From contig CM019716.1 of assembly GCA_009760885.1 (NCBI GenBank), forward strand, positions 2,609,501 through 2,673,500: 64,000 nucleotides of DNA, written 5' to 3'. Under the pieces are notes generated by a model. That model was not told the origin of the DNA, searched no databases, and saw nothing but the letters and a program-made list of their open reading frames with translations. Position 1 is the stretch's first letter; every line of letters starts with the position of its first letter. The position numbers and the translations under genes were made by a program. Source of the DNA: Achatina immaculata (Eukaryota > Mollusca > Gastropoda > Stylommatophora > Achatinidae). Positions 11,651 through 22,392 of this stretch are shown in pieces.

Positions 11651-12356
11651 ATCAAATATACCGCGTGAAAATTATATGTCCATCGAGATCATTTTATAAT
11701 TACAGTTATATTTGATAAATGAAAATCACTCTAAGCCTTGTTATTCTGAGTTGTGCTAGGTGAATCACATTTACTATAGTCTGAGCATCACATTCCCTCT
11801 GGATGAGATACAATTATACTGAGTGAATCACCCGGAACAAGGTCGTTCGTGTCCGTGCTAGCTTAAACAATGGCGCTGCTTGACGTGTTGTGTTCAGAAG
11901 ATGCAGATGGAAACAGTATTTCTGTGTGTGAATATCACAGGGAATTTGCTGTGCACATCGCAGAAACCAGATATAAAATTAACAATATAACCAGTCAGTA
12001 TCAAGTTTCCTAAATTTTCTTCCTCAAGAACGGAAGAAGTACGAAATTACTCGTAAATTATCATGCCATAGATACAGATACATGAGCCCTTGAGTACATT
12101 CTTTAAGCACATGTAGAAAATATTGTATGAGAAAGTTCATACAGAAAGTTAGAGGAGCTTTTTTTTGCAAGCTTCGTAGAGAAGACTAACAGAAGCGCGT
12201 GGTACAAAGAAGCAAGTTAAAAGTCTGGAAAACCTAAGACTACAGAGCTGAGGGAAAGAAGATCGGAAATAGCTGGGACAAGCTGTCTTGACTGAATAAA
12301 GATAGATGAGCTGACGAATAAACAGGTTCTGGTAGAGACTGTCATGAATGCATGAT
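11651..12356. other. No recognisable gene
   Basis: AT-rich sequence without convincing ORFs or repeats. Confidence 0.45.
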
Positions 12357-12640
12357 AAAGGTAAAGGTGAAATTCCCGACTCCATCCCAATAAGATATAA
12401 TGTGGGTGGGGGGGGGGGAAGAGAAGGAATAATACGATGCCATGCCCGTATTTTCCATGACCTTCGGCATATGAAAGAGTAATGTGGTCAGTATCACGCC
12501 TGGCCGCTTTACCTTCCCAGATTTCTCTGGTACCCATTTTTAGAGGCTGGGTGAACCCAGGGGCCTTTTTCAGCGTGTTTACCACTAAAAATCCCAGTGC
12601 TAGGACTTAACCCTGGTACCTCCAGGGTGTATGGCGCCGT
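12357..12640 (-). mobile_element. tRNA-derived SINE (minus strand)
   Basis: On the minus strand this reads as a SINE: a head with a B-box-like GGTTAAGTCCT, then the block AAAAATGGGTACCAGAGAAA and GGCCAGGCGTGATACTGACC, shared with the SINEs at 17114-17363 and 57469-57714. It ends in the TTACCTTTACC-type tail (plus-strand GGTAAAGGT near 12359). A poly-G run (12409-12418 on plus) interrupts the body. No clean target duplication was found, so ends are approximate. Confidence 0.75.
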
Positions 12641-13182
12641 TTATTAAAACATGAACTAAAAGGCAGGTAGAAATGTAAAACAAACAGCAATAAATCAATA
12701 TCTCGGTTACAATGACAACGACAATAACGAAATAACAAATAAACATACAAATAAATGCCACTTACAAGGTACAGATCCACTTGTTTAGAACGTCAAGCAA
12801 GTAATTCTGTCAGGTTTGAAAGATTTGAAATAAGCGATTTCTAACATGTGACCAATTTAGTCAGTTTAGTCATTAGCATGTCCCTTGCGGAACTTTGCCT
12901 CCCTAACAGCTTTCCTGTATGGGTCTCGGTTGCGAGCAAGATGGCCTGCTGCTGATGCATCCATTTGCAGATTATCAACTATGTCTTGTAGCCATCTTCG
13001 CCTTAGTCTTCCTCTCTTTCTTTTTCCAACTTATGTATCCTTCCAAGACGGTCTTCTCTAAATTCTCATGACGTTTAATGTGTCAAAAATATTTAAGTTT
13101 TCTCTCTTTAATCCTCTTTACTAGCCAACCTTCTTCAATATTAAGTTATTGTAATATGGATATATTTGTTCTTTTTTGCGCA

Positions 13183-13511
13183 CAGAAAAAAATCATACCG
13201 CGCACAAAATTTTTGGAGCCGTGCAAAAAAAGAAAAAATGAAACCTCTGCTTTTATTTTCCAGTTTCCAGATGCTACTCAGTGCTATAATTGCGATCAAG
13301 AAAAATACAATGTTGTTACATGTTTTTTCTTTACTGTTTCTTTCTTGTTGAGTTATGACTTTCTTGATCGGATGTTTCAACTGGTCTTTTATTGTGTAGT
13401 TTCGCTAGTACTGTAGCAGAATCACTGAATATGTAAACAAAGAAATCATCATTGCAATTAAAGTAAAAAGTACAGCAGGTTTATATTGTTATTAAATGTA
13501 CAGGGCTTTAC

Positions 13512-13586
<75 letters not shown>

Positions 13587-13690
13587 GTACACACTCACAC
13601 GTTACTACGGACATTTGCACACACAATATCTTTTTCTGCACGTGAGCTGAACATTTTGCACACAGATCGTAAACCCTTATAGGGAACATT
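13183..13690. mobile_element. Candidate inverted-repeat element inside LINE copy C
   Basis: Non-LINE block inside copy C. Its ends carry related inverted sequences: near the left edge GCGCACAAAAT...GTGCAAAAAAAGAAAAA, and on the opposite strand near the right edge GTGTGCAAAAT...CGTGCAGAAAAAGA (13615-13670). This suggests a small non-autonomous DNA transposon, but no target duplication was resolved. The interior holds (GA)n and (GT)n tracts at 13516-13587. Confidence 0.45.
13516..13587. repeat. (GA)n(GT)n compound microsatellite
   Basis: About 35 bp of GA followed by about 37 bp of GT. Confidence 0.95.
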
Positions 13691-13901
13691 GCTCTCCACC
13701 TCTTTCAACTTTTCCTCATTTATACATATTTCAGTTGCCTTATTTGTTTTGTCAGTTGTCATCAGTTAAGTTTTATTTGCATTAAGTTAAGATAGAGGTT
13801 TTGCTCTTCAATTTACTTATAGAATGACATAATTAGTTTTTCCATTCATTTTTGTGTTGTAAACAGTAATACTATGTGTGTCACATTTTTTGTGACCAAT
13901 T

Positions 13902-14384
13902 AGAAGTTTAAAAAAACTTCGACACACAAATATCACACTGTAATCTTTGTGATCGTTTCACGCAAGCGCAGAGCAACAGAGTTCACAAACCCAGTAATAG
14001 TCTCGCTTTATGAGAGTGAATGTGCTAGTAAAACACAGACAAATGATTACATCAGATGTGGAGGCAGATCAACAGCCAGTCTATGTGATACTTGTGCATA
14101 AATCAGGCATACATTTGTGGTTATGTTGAAAACTATGCGTACTTCATCTTTACTGAAGTAGAGTCGATCTGTGCTTTACATATACTGGTAATCATAGTCA
14201 TCATGGTCAAGAAAAGATCTTAGTGCTGTGTATTGTTTTATAATATCATTTTCTTTCTGGGATAAGTAATAAAAAAATGTCTGGTAGAAGAGGCTAGGCA
14301 AAAATATAGACAAGAACAAATAAACTGGAAAAGTACAAGTCGTTGGAGAATGGTTGCGTCGAAATTCGCAATCTGTTCTTCTTC
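13902..14384. other. No recognisable gene
   Basis: No convincing ORF. An opposed small ORF (14457-14176) has no signature. Confidence 0.45.
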
Positions 14385-14650
14385 TTCTTCCTCTCTGAAA
14401 CTGTGGGCTAGTGAACTTTTTAGCAGCCGATGCAGCGAAGATGTTGAAGCACACCATGGTGTAGGATTGTGAGCGGGTTATGGGAGCCTTTTTTATCCAT
14501 GAGAGAAGCTAAAAAGCAGGGGGTGTGCAGTACTTCTTTAGCAGATTCCACCACCACGGGGACTATGTCTATCCCTGCCCCGTTAGGTAGGCTGTTACTG
14601 GAAATACTGACTTTGAGCTGGGAAGGGTCTTGGTCAGTTATGGTTTGCCA
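14385..14650 (+). repeat. Dispersed repeat, copy 1
   Basis: Shares an ordered set of blocks with 44100-44350: CGATGC(A/G)(G/A)(C)GAAGAT(A/G)TTGAAGCACA near the left, then ATCCCTGCCC, GGCTGTTACTGG, and GGGTCTTGGTCAG near the right. Same orientation in both copies. Family not recognised; possibly a SINE body or the 3' end of a larger element. Confidence 0.6.
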
Positions 14651-14654
14651 AATC

Positions 14655-15440
14655 CGGCGCTAGTATATCAGCTATAGCTCAATGACTTCCAAATCTGACG
14701 CTACTATATCAGCTATTGGTCAATGACTTTCAAATCTGTCTGTCGCTAGTATAACAGCTATAGGTCAACGACTTCCAAATCTGACACTACAATATCAGCA
14801 ATAGGTCAATGACTTCCAAATCTGACACTACTATATCAGCAATAGGTCAATGACTTCCAAATCTGACGCTGTTATATCAGCAATAGGTCAATGACTTCCA
14901 AATATGACACTACTATATCAGCAATAGGTCAATGACTTCCAAATCTGACGCTATTATACCAGCAATAGGTCAACGACTTCCAAATCGGACGCTAATATAT
15001 GAACTATGGGTCAACGACTTCCAAATCTGACACTACTATATCAGCAATAGGTCAATGACTTCCAAATCTGACGCTAATATATGAACTATGGGTCAACGAC
15101 TTCCATATCTGACACTACTATATCAGCAATAGGTCAATGACTTCCAAATCTGACGCTAATATATGAACTATAGGTCAACGACTTCCAAATCTTACACTAC
15201 TATATCAGCAATAGGTCAACGACTTCCAAATCTGACACTACTATATCAGCAATAGGTCAACGACTTCCAAATCTGACACTACTATATCAGCAATAGGTCA
15301 ACGACTTCCAAATCTGACACTACTATATCAGCAATAGGTCAACGACTTCCAAATCTGACGCTATTATATCAGATATAGGTCAACGACTTCCAAATCTGAC
15401 ACTACTATATCAGCTATAGGTCAGTGACTTCCAAATCTGA
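14655..15440. repeat. 41-bp minisatellite, about 19 copies
   Basis: Head-to-tail 41-bp unit beginning GACTTCCAAATCTGACACTA and ending in an AATAGGTCAA block. Variants (for example GCTAATATATGAACTATGGG) alternate in the middle of the array, suggesting some higher-order structure. Confidence 0.95.
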
Positions 15441-15694
15441 CGTCGTCTTCAATTCCCCCCCCCCCTTTTCCCCATTTCATTACAATTAGAAACTATCTGC
15501 CAACACAAAAGACAAGTATCGACAATTCCGCGGTGCAATACACTCTACTGTGACACTTTGATCTATTGGAACATAAATGTTTCTGAGATATATATTTTAA
15601 AAAACACTTTATGGACTTGTTTTGTAGCACTGAATAATCATATTTCACAATTATACAATATATAATTTATTGTGTTCTTTCCACATCTTTTTTA

Positions 15695-15740
<46 letters not shown>

Positions 15741-17100
15741 TCTGTAACAGTATAGGGAAAATCTATTGTATCTCTCTCTATCTCTCTCTCTGTGCCAGCC
15801 TATTTGTTTAAACAGCCGAGAACATGAAATTGAAGAAAGAAAGAAAGACAGAAAGAAAGAAAAAAAGAAAGTAAGAAAGAATGAACGAAAGAACTAAAGA
15901 AAGAAGGAAAGAAAGAAAGAACAAAAGAAAGACACAAAGAGATGTTCAAACGGAAGCTTTTTTAATTTGATCAAACAAATAAATTTAAGCACTCAATATT
16001 CTGATCAAGTTTTTCTCACTGAGTGGAACACACAGATCACTGCCTTATACCAGCACAAAACAACAGCCTGTCTTATGGAACACCACAGAGTAGTATGTCT
16101 TGATCAAAATGGCATTAACGCAGTCAGTGTCGTGAGCATTACATTTTTTCACGTTAATGTTAAAACTATGACCGTTGTTTTCGTGAGCAAATCAATGATT
16201 CTATGTTCTGTAAGTAGCAGTCATCAACAAAACATGTCGAGTTAAGAAGAATTTCTCTGCTGAATTTGTAACGTCGGCTGTGAAGAAGCTAGATGCTCTG
16301 AGCATTGTACCCTGAACAATATTAATAGCAACAGCAACATTCTCCATCCTTCCTTCCTTCCTTCCTTCTTTCCTTCCTTCTTTCCTTCCTTCCTTCTTTC
16401 CTTCCTTCCTTCCTTCCTTGCTCTTGTTCTTGCTTGCTCACAACCAGCAAACTTTTGTCATCAGCAATATCTCTGAATTTATTTAAACAATATTAAAGCA
16501 ATATATGGGTTCAGTTATTGGTCATTGATTGCTATTGGTTTAAACAATCAATTACGTTCTACATTTGACAGTACCATATCTTTAATGTACAAACACCGGC
16601 TCTATTACTGATAGAGCCGACGTTAGCTTTATCTATTTCCAGTGGAGCTGGGAGGATTTCATCTTTTATTCATGTTTGTGTTTGCAGGTCAGGCTTGGAA
16701 TGGCGGTGTTAACAGAGTTCAAGCACTGAAAAGCGCCGCGGAAAAGAAAAAAAAGAACCACGTTATCATCAGTTTAATATTTTGTGCTCTCATATAAATC
16801 GGTTAGGAACAGAAAAAAGCTCACGAGAGACGCTTCTGTTTTCATTAATTTAGTTCCACGTGCACTGACTCACATTTGCTGGATTAAGTTTAAGAATTAA
16901 CCAGAACTCATAAATAAAATTATACGCCTGAGTTTATTTCGGGCTCCACGTGAAAGAAAAAGACATTCATTATTTTATTTTTCAGAGGATAATTTCGTGG
17001 TCCGTGTAAATGGTGCAAGAATAAACTTATATATTCTTCATTATGTAGCAGATAGACAAATAGACAGAGATATAAACTTTACACAGTAATATACAGACTG
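15441..17100. other. Microsatellite-rich, no recognisable gene
   Basis: Contains a C run (15456-15466), (TC)n at 15698-15743, (GAAA)n at 15832-15942 and (TTCC)n at 16347-16420. A 92-codon open frame (15967-16245) has no recognisable signature and I do not call it. Confidence 0.6.
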
Positions 17101-17113
17101 TAATAAAGTCTCG

Positions 17114-17363
17114 GGTGTCTGAGTGGCGAAGTGTAACGTTAGTGCACTGGTCTCTCACGGCGAAGGTCGGGGGTTCTAATCCGGTCGGAGGCACTCCAGT
17201 CACCCAGCTGTAGAAATGGGTAGCCCACTTCTTCTGGAGTTGGTGAAGGAAAGGCGGCCAGGCGTGATACTGACCATATCACCCTCTAGTGTGCTGACAG
17301 GTCATGAATGGACACTAACACCATATCCCTATGTGCCTCTAAGGCTTGACAGGATTACCTTTT
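17114..17363 (+). mobile_element. tRNA-derived SINE with target duplication
   Basis: A 250-bp SINE. The head has an A-box-like GAGTGGCGAAGTG and a B-box GGTTCTAATCC, then the shared body GGCCAGGCGTGATACTGACC, then ACACTAACACCATATCCCTA and a GGATTACCTTTTT tail. It is flanked by an imperfect 13-bp duplication: TAATAAAGTCTCG (17101-17113) and TAATAAAGTTTCG (17364-17376). This is internal-promoter RNA polymerase III type, moved by LINE machinery. Confidence 0.9.
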
Positions 17364-17376
17364 TAATAAAGTTTCG

Positions 17377-18100
17377 TGTTTTTTTATAATAAATATTGAG
17401 ATGGATTTATATATAAAACTATTAAGATATGATCTGGTGTGATTTTAAAAAAAAAGACAAGACATGCCAGGATGAGAATTAAAAAAAACAGAGTTGAAAC
17501 AGATACTCACAAACAAAAACATAAAAAACAGCTGGAAAGTTAATATGAATAATTCATCAGTTTTAGTGATGGTTTTGTTGGTGTCCTTTAGCCTGAGACG
17601 AGGGCTAGGATAGTGCGAGGTGAACCTTGTTTGCCACTAGATGCGTCAGCGAAACTGAGCGTGAAACTAATAACCAGATACTAGCACTCTCTTGATGAAG
17701 TGAAACTGCAAAACCAATCCCGTGATCAGATGATACCTCTAGGATGGTTGCAACTTCGCTTGACTGCTGATGCTATAAAACTAGTCAAATTCATCGGAGC
17801 GTGGAAATCGGAACTTTGCTTTCAGTTTTTATCAGTGTAAAAACAGATGAATAAAAAGAAGACATATAGGAAGAATTCTTCATAAGCTGTGTTTTCAGCA
17901 GTGAAAACGGCTCGATGTTGTGAAGATTAGTGTTGTGTGTAAAGACTCTCTACAGAATCTTTCATTAGGATATGTTTTCAAAGAGCTTCTAGTGATCCAT
18001 TAGAGTCTATAAAGGTAGTATAGAGAAATGTTTACTGAAAATGTAGCACATAGTTGATTTCGTTGATTTGCTTGAGACTGTAACTGACCGTCATACACTG
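17377..18100. other. Upstream flank of receptor 2
   Basis: No ORF of note. Includes the presumed 5' untranslated region of receptor 2. An in-frame stop at 18044 rules out an upstream extension of the reading frame within this exon. Confidence 0.45.
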
Positions 18101-19183
18101 ATGTCCATAAGCGCTGAAGGTTTGCATATCGTTCAAATTGTGAACCACGTTGTTCTAAGCGGTACAGTATGTTTTGTAGGAATCATCGTCAATATTGTCA
18201 ATATGATTGTATTCTACCAACAAGGTCTCAGCACCAACATCAACATAAGCTTATTCGCTATTTCATTTTCCGACCTTTGCAGCCTGATAACTCTGGAATG
18301 GCTGAATATAAACCTGAATCCATTTATGGAAAGAGCTGACCTACCATATGAACCCAGTGAAATCCAATTTCTCACCGGTGGCTGGCCTCATGCCTGCTTC
18401 GCTAGGATCACAGTTTGGATTACTATTTACATTACGGCCGAGAGATTCTGTTGCATAGCCTTTCCTTTGCAAGTGAAGAAAATTATCACACCATCGAGAA
18501 CGAAGATCTTTATAATCGTCATATATTTGATGATGTTTATTTCATTAATGCCGGAGTATATGACTATGTACTTCGGGTGGAAGTTCAACCCGGCCAGAAA
18601 CCAAACGAGAGTTGGTTTAGTGGATAGACTAGGTACTGAAGACATGAAGAGTTGGGTGTTTTTGCTGTACGGAATAATTGGCATCATTTCTTTTCTCCTC
18701 CTTGTCATCTTCACCTGCCTTCTTGTAGCTTACTTAAAACGCAGATTAGAAAACAGGAGCAAGTCCATGTGCAACGAAGAAAGATCTAATGCTATGTCTA
18801 ACAGAGACAGAAAAACAATGAAAATGGTCAGTTTGATTGCCATAATCCTTATCATGTGTTTCACACCAGCTATCATGCTGTATATCACTGTCTTCACTGT
18901 GCCAGAGTTTCACCTCATGGGAATATATGCCAACATATTCCACACGACTTGGTCAATAGCTTTCTTGGCAGAGGCTATCAACTCAAGCGTCAATATCATC
19001 CTGTTCTACAAAATGAGTTCCAGCTACAGAAAAACATTTAAGAAATTGTTCGTGTCCTCTAGGTGCAGAAAATGTCAATACTCTGGTTCCAAAATGGAAA
19101 CAGAAACATCCTCCACTGTTCTAGAAATACCAAGATTAAGTTCTGATATAAACCTATACGACTGTGTATCCTTGGAGATATAA
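18101..19183 (+). CDS. Rhodopsin-type GPCR, candidate chemosensory receptor 2
   Basis: Intact single-exon seven-transmembrane receptor of 360 residues, paralogous to the receptors at 7768 and 60794. The ATG at 18101 is the first after an in-frame stop at 18044; it leaves only about ten residues before TM1, shorter than its paralogues. Membrane segments near 11-39, 47-68, 98-119, 135-151, 186-212, 239-265 and 276-303. Landmarks: N31, D58 (SFSDL), the WPHACF signature at TM3, E114-R115-F116 replacing DRY, CFTP at 253-256, and NIILF replacing NPxxY in TM7. A loop 2 sequon (NQT, N167) is present; loop 2 has no cysteine. The cytoplasmic tail is about 45 residues, longer than in the others, with a CRKC pair that could be lipidated. 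Candidate gastropod chemosensory receptor; ligand unknown. Confidence 0.85.
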   Translation: MSISAEGLHIVQIVNHVVLSGTVCFVGIIVNIVNMIVFYQQGLSTNINISLFAISFSDLCSLITLEWLNINLNPFMERADLPYEPSEIQFLTGGWPHACFARITVWITIYITAERFCCIAFPLQVKKIITPSRTKIFIIVIYLMMFISLMPEYMTMYFGWKFNPARNQTRVGLVDRLGTEDMKSWVFLLYGIIGIISFLLLVIFTCLLVAYLKRRLENRSKSMCNEERSNAMSNRDRKTMKMVSLIAIILIMCFTPAIMLYITVFTVPEFHLMGIYANIFHTTWSIAFLAEAINSSVNIILFYKMSSSYRKTFKKLFVSSRCRKCQYSGSKMETETSSTVLEIPRLSSDINLYDCVSLEI

Positions 19184-19419
19184 ATCAACAGTAGCATAGT
19201 TAAGAACGTTGTATCTTTTCTTGGAACCAGTTGTATATATGTATTCGTTCTGTTTAAGGGTTCGCTCGCATTTGTTCCACCACTAGAAACACATCTAAGA
19301 TTATAAGAACGAGTTACAAGAGTGAAAGTTATTCTGCTTGAGTGATCGGCATTGCTGTGAGTGCGTTCCACCTCCCTGTTGGTACTCCTAGTTTCAGACA
19401 TAGCTTGGATAGTCTTGCC

Positions 19420-19975
19420 AGGACTCACTGTGATCCCCACCATAGTAATCATGCCAGGACTTGTGATCCCCATCATAGTAATCTTGCCAGCACTCGCTGT
19501 GATTCCCATCATAGTAATCTTGCCAGCACTCGCTGTCATCCCATCATAGCAATCTTGCCAGCACTCGCTGTGGCCCAGTAACCTTGCTAGCGCTCGCTGT
19601 GATCTCCATCATATTAATCTTGCTAGGAGCTGCTGTGATCCTCATCATAGTAATCTTGCAAGGAGCTGCTGTGATCCTCATCATATTAATCTTGCTAGGA
19701 GCTGCTGTGATCCTCATCATATTAATCTTGCTAGGACTCGCTGTGATCCTCATCATAGTAACCTTGCTAGCGCTCGCTGTGATCCTCATCATATTAATCT
19801 TGCTAGGAGCTGCTGTGATCCTCATCATATTAATCTTGCTAGGACTCGCTGTGATCCTCATCATAGTAACCTTGCTAGCGCTCGCTGTGATCCTCATCAT
19901 ATTAATCTTGCTAGGAGCTGCTGTGATCCTCATCATAGTAATCTTGCTAGGACTCGCTGTGATCCATGATGCTAA
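19420..19975. repeat. 36-bp minisatellite
   Basis: About 15 head-to-tail units of 36 bp (core GCTGTGATCCTCATCAT, then ATTAATCTTGCTAGGA). Because 36 is a multiple of three, both strands stay open for well over 100 codons (19584-19997 plus, 20011-19544 minus). These give 12-residue peptide repeats such as LGAAVILIILIL. I treat these frames as artefacts. Confidence 0.95.
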
Positions 19976-20259
19976 AGAGGACAAAATAATCATATAAATG
20001 CATTTTAACAATTAAACAGGTTGGCTGTTATTTTTTGCTCATTTACACATATAAAGTTATATGGACACGCCTTAACAAGTCATAAGTTATAGAAGATGAC
20101 AATCACTGGGAACTCGAGGAAGAAAAAAGAAAGAGAATAAGATTGGGAGGAAAGAAAATGACAAAACGACAAAGAAAATAAAAAAGAAAGGGATATCATT
20201 TAAAAAATGACGGCTACACGAAGCAGAGAATAAGACTCGCCATTTCTCTTCAGTAATAG
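19976..20259. other. No recognisable gene
   Basis: A-rich spacer between two minisatellites. Confidence 0.5.
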
Positions 20260-20515
20260 GATTGGTGAATAAATGTAATGCTAACTCTTAAGATTGGTGA
20301 ATAAATGTAATGCTAACTCTTAAGATTGGTGAATAAATGTAATGCTAACTCTTAAGATTGGTGAATAAATGTAATGCTAACTCTTAAGACTGGTGAATAA
20401 ATGTAATATTAACTCTTAGGATTGGTGAATAAATGTAATGCCAACTCTTGGGATTGGTGAATAAATGTAATGCTAACTCTTAGGACTGGTGAATAAATGT
20501 AATGCTAACTCTTTA
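20260..20515. repeat. 32-bp minisatellite, about 8 copies
   Basis: Head-to-tail unit of 32 bp, GATTGGTGAATAAATGTAAT followed by GCTAACTCTTAA. Each unit contains an AATAAA hexamer, 1.1-1.3 kb downstream of receptor 2. Confidence 0.95.
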
Positions 20516-20849
20516 ACACTAAAATTGAAAGTAATTGGTTGATAAATTACAATATTAATATATAAACTTTACAATTTTAAAAATGTTATAATATTTTTTT
20601 TTCAAATACTAACAAGAAAACAAAATGAAAAACACTTAAAAGCAATACTTTGAAAATCTGAAATTGTGAATGTCGAACATTTTTTTTTAATGTGTAAGTT
20701 AAAATACTTCGTTTGAAAAACTCCACACATAACTAATAACATGAAGGACACATATGTTTCTTTAAAAGAATGGAACAAAATAAATAAACAAAAATTATGT
20801 ATAAATCTACTTCCACAAAAAAGCACTGATCACTGATTTCCATATTTAT
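20516..20849. other. No recognisable gene
   Basis: Very AT-rich; no credible ORF. Confidence 0.5.
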
Positions 20850-21400
20850 TTTGCTTCTGACTCCCTCTAGAATGATTGTACACAATATCTTTGTCACATA
20901 GCTCACTAAACTGATGGTTCTCAAGTCAGTGCATTCTGCTGGGTTTGGTTTCTTTTTCTTGTTTGGTAGTGCTAAAAATACTGAAGTTTTGAGAACCTAT
21001 GGTAGGCATCCCTTGTTGTATACTTCATTACACAGGCATACTATCTTCTGTATTCTAGATTCTTCTAGGGCTGTTAACATTTCTACGCCGATGTCATCCA
21101 GGCCAGTCGCTGTGCTTTTTTTTCATTCTTTTCATCACTTTTTTTTTTCCTATTTCTGATTTTAGGATCGTTTGGGCCCGTCTCATGGTTCTAATTTTTT
21201 TTTTAAATGTCTTCATACATTTCTTTTATCTTCTGCTGTTCCTCCATCTTTTCTATTTTCCTGCAACTTTTATCTAGCTTTTTATATTTTCTATGCGGCA
21301 CGTCTGAGTATTTCCTTTTATGGTGTTTTTACTTTGAAAGAGAGGGGGAGGGGTCTACTTCTAATTTTGTTAGTATTTCGTTCATCGCCCACTTTTGCCT
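20850..21400 (-). mobile_element. LINE family 3 RT fragment
   Basis: Minus-strand remnant of a reverse transcriptase. The N-terminal RT blocks can be read in broken frames: a GLDDIGVEML-like stretch near 21110-21060, then KPNPAECTDLRTISLVSY and TKILCTIILEGVRSKI (about 20950-20850). This corresponds to RT segments 1-2 of LINEs. Frameshifts and stops are frequent. The upstream limit is uncertain. Confidence 0.65.
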
Positions 21401-21687
21401 AGCATTCTGTTATTTCGTTCGTAAGTTATTATTTGTATCTCATACCTGACCCCAAGAATATTCCTTTTAAAAACAATAATCGAGTTAACCCCTCGAAGTC
21501 TGTACAGCAGAGGAAACAACACCAGAAAAACGTACTATTAGAAAGTGAATCGGAACAAAATATATCTGTTTCTAGTTATCATCAAGACAGTGTGAGAGTT
21601 AATACAAATCTCATGAAGCAGTTTTGAAGAGCTGTAACACTGGAAAGAAACTTTAAGTGAGAATACAGATATGTAATATTATGTACT
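21401..21687. other. No recognisable gene
   Basis: A 64-codon plus-strand open frame (21433-21627) lacks any signature. Confidence 0.4.
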
Positions 21688-21698
21688 ATGCTCTACAT

Positions 21699-22014
21699 AA
21701 AAAAAAAACAAATATATCCATACTACATGAACTTATACTGAAGAAGACTGGCTAGCAAAGAGGATTAAAGAGAGAAAACTTAAATATTTTTGACCCATTA
21801 AACGTCATGATAATCAAGAGAAGACCATCTCGGAAGGATACATAATGGGAAAAGGAAAGAGAGGAAGACCAAGGCGAAGATGGCTGCAAAAACATCGTTG
21901 ATAATCTGCAAATGGATGCACCAGCAGCAGGGTATCTTGCTCACAACCGAGAGGCCTACAGGAGTGCTATTAGGGAGACAAAGTTCCGCAAGGGACAAGC
22001 AAATGAATGAATGA
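21699..22014 (+). mobile_element. LINE family 1, copy E, 316-bp 3' end
   Basis: Plus-strand copy of the extreme 3' end of LINE family 1: the pol C-terminus (GKGKRGRPRRRW near 21847) and the TTCCGCAAGGGACA segment, ending in an (AATG)n tail at 22001-22014. Flanked by a perfect 11-bp target duplication ATGCTCTACAT (21688-21698 and 22015-22025). Confidence 0.95.
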
Positions 22015-22025
22015 ATGCTCTACAT

Positions 22026-22330
22026 TTATTAAAAGGCAAAATATTACCCTATAACAGAGCAGTAGTAAAGGGGAATAATTTAAGAAAGTTGACGTTTTGA
22101 GTAGCAACTATTACCCATCCTCCGGATTTCCCCTATGCACCATGTTTAGGCGTGAAAGAATGTCTGCACAAAACAGTGCGGAGACTGAACGTGAGTTAAT
22201 TTAAATCACAAAAAGTAAGCAATTTATGTAGGTACAGGTTGAGTACGGTTTCGGCATCACAGCAAAAGAGAGTATCTCACAACTGCTCCGCCGCCTGTGC
22301 TAGTGACATCTCCTGGAACTCACAAGAACA
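22026..22330. other. No recognisable gene
   Basis: No ORF or repeat identified. Confidence 0.5.
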
Positions 22331-22392
22331 ATTTGTGTAGATCAGTCAGCAATTTGCATGTCCCTTGCGGAACTTTGCCTCCCTAATAGCTC

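Larger units (their letters stand above)
12858..13890 (-). mobile_element. LINE family 1, copy C
   Basis: Minus-strand 3' portion of LINE family 1, flanked by an 11-bp target duplication TGTGACCAATT (12847-12857 and 13891-13901). The 3' end (12875 upward on plus) holds the conserved GCATGTCCCTTGCGGAACTT segment. Homology stops at about 13182 and resumes at about 13691; roughly 275 bp present in copies B and D is missing there and about 510 bp of other sequence lies in its place. The copy is 5'-truncated in the RT domain. Confidence 0.85.

Noticed and set aside
14655..15440. Regular array considered as CRISPR
   Set aside because: Eukaryotic context, no unique spacers; the whole unit repeats.
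19544..20011. Opposed ORFs of 137 and 155 codons with hydrophobic repeats
   Set aside because: 36-bp minisatellite artefact.
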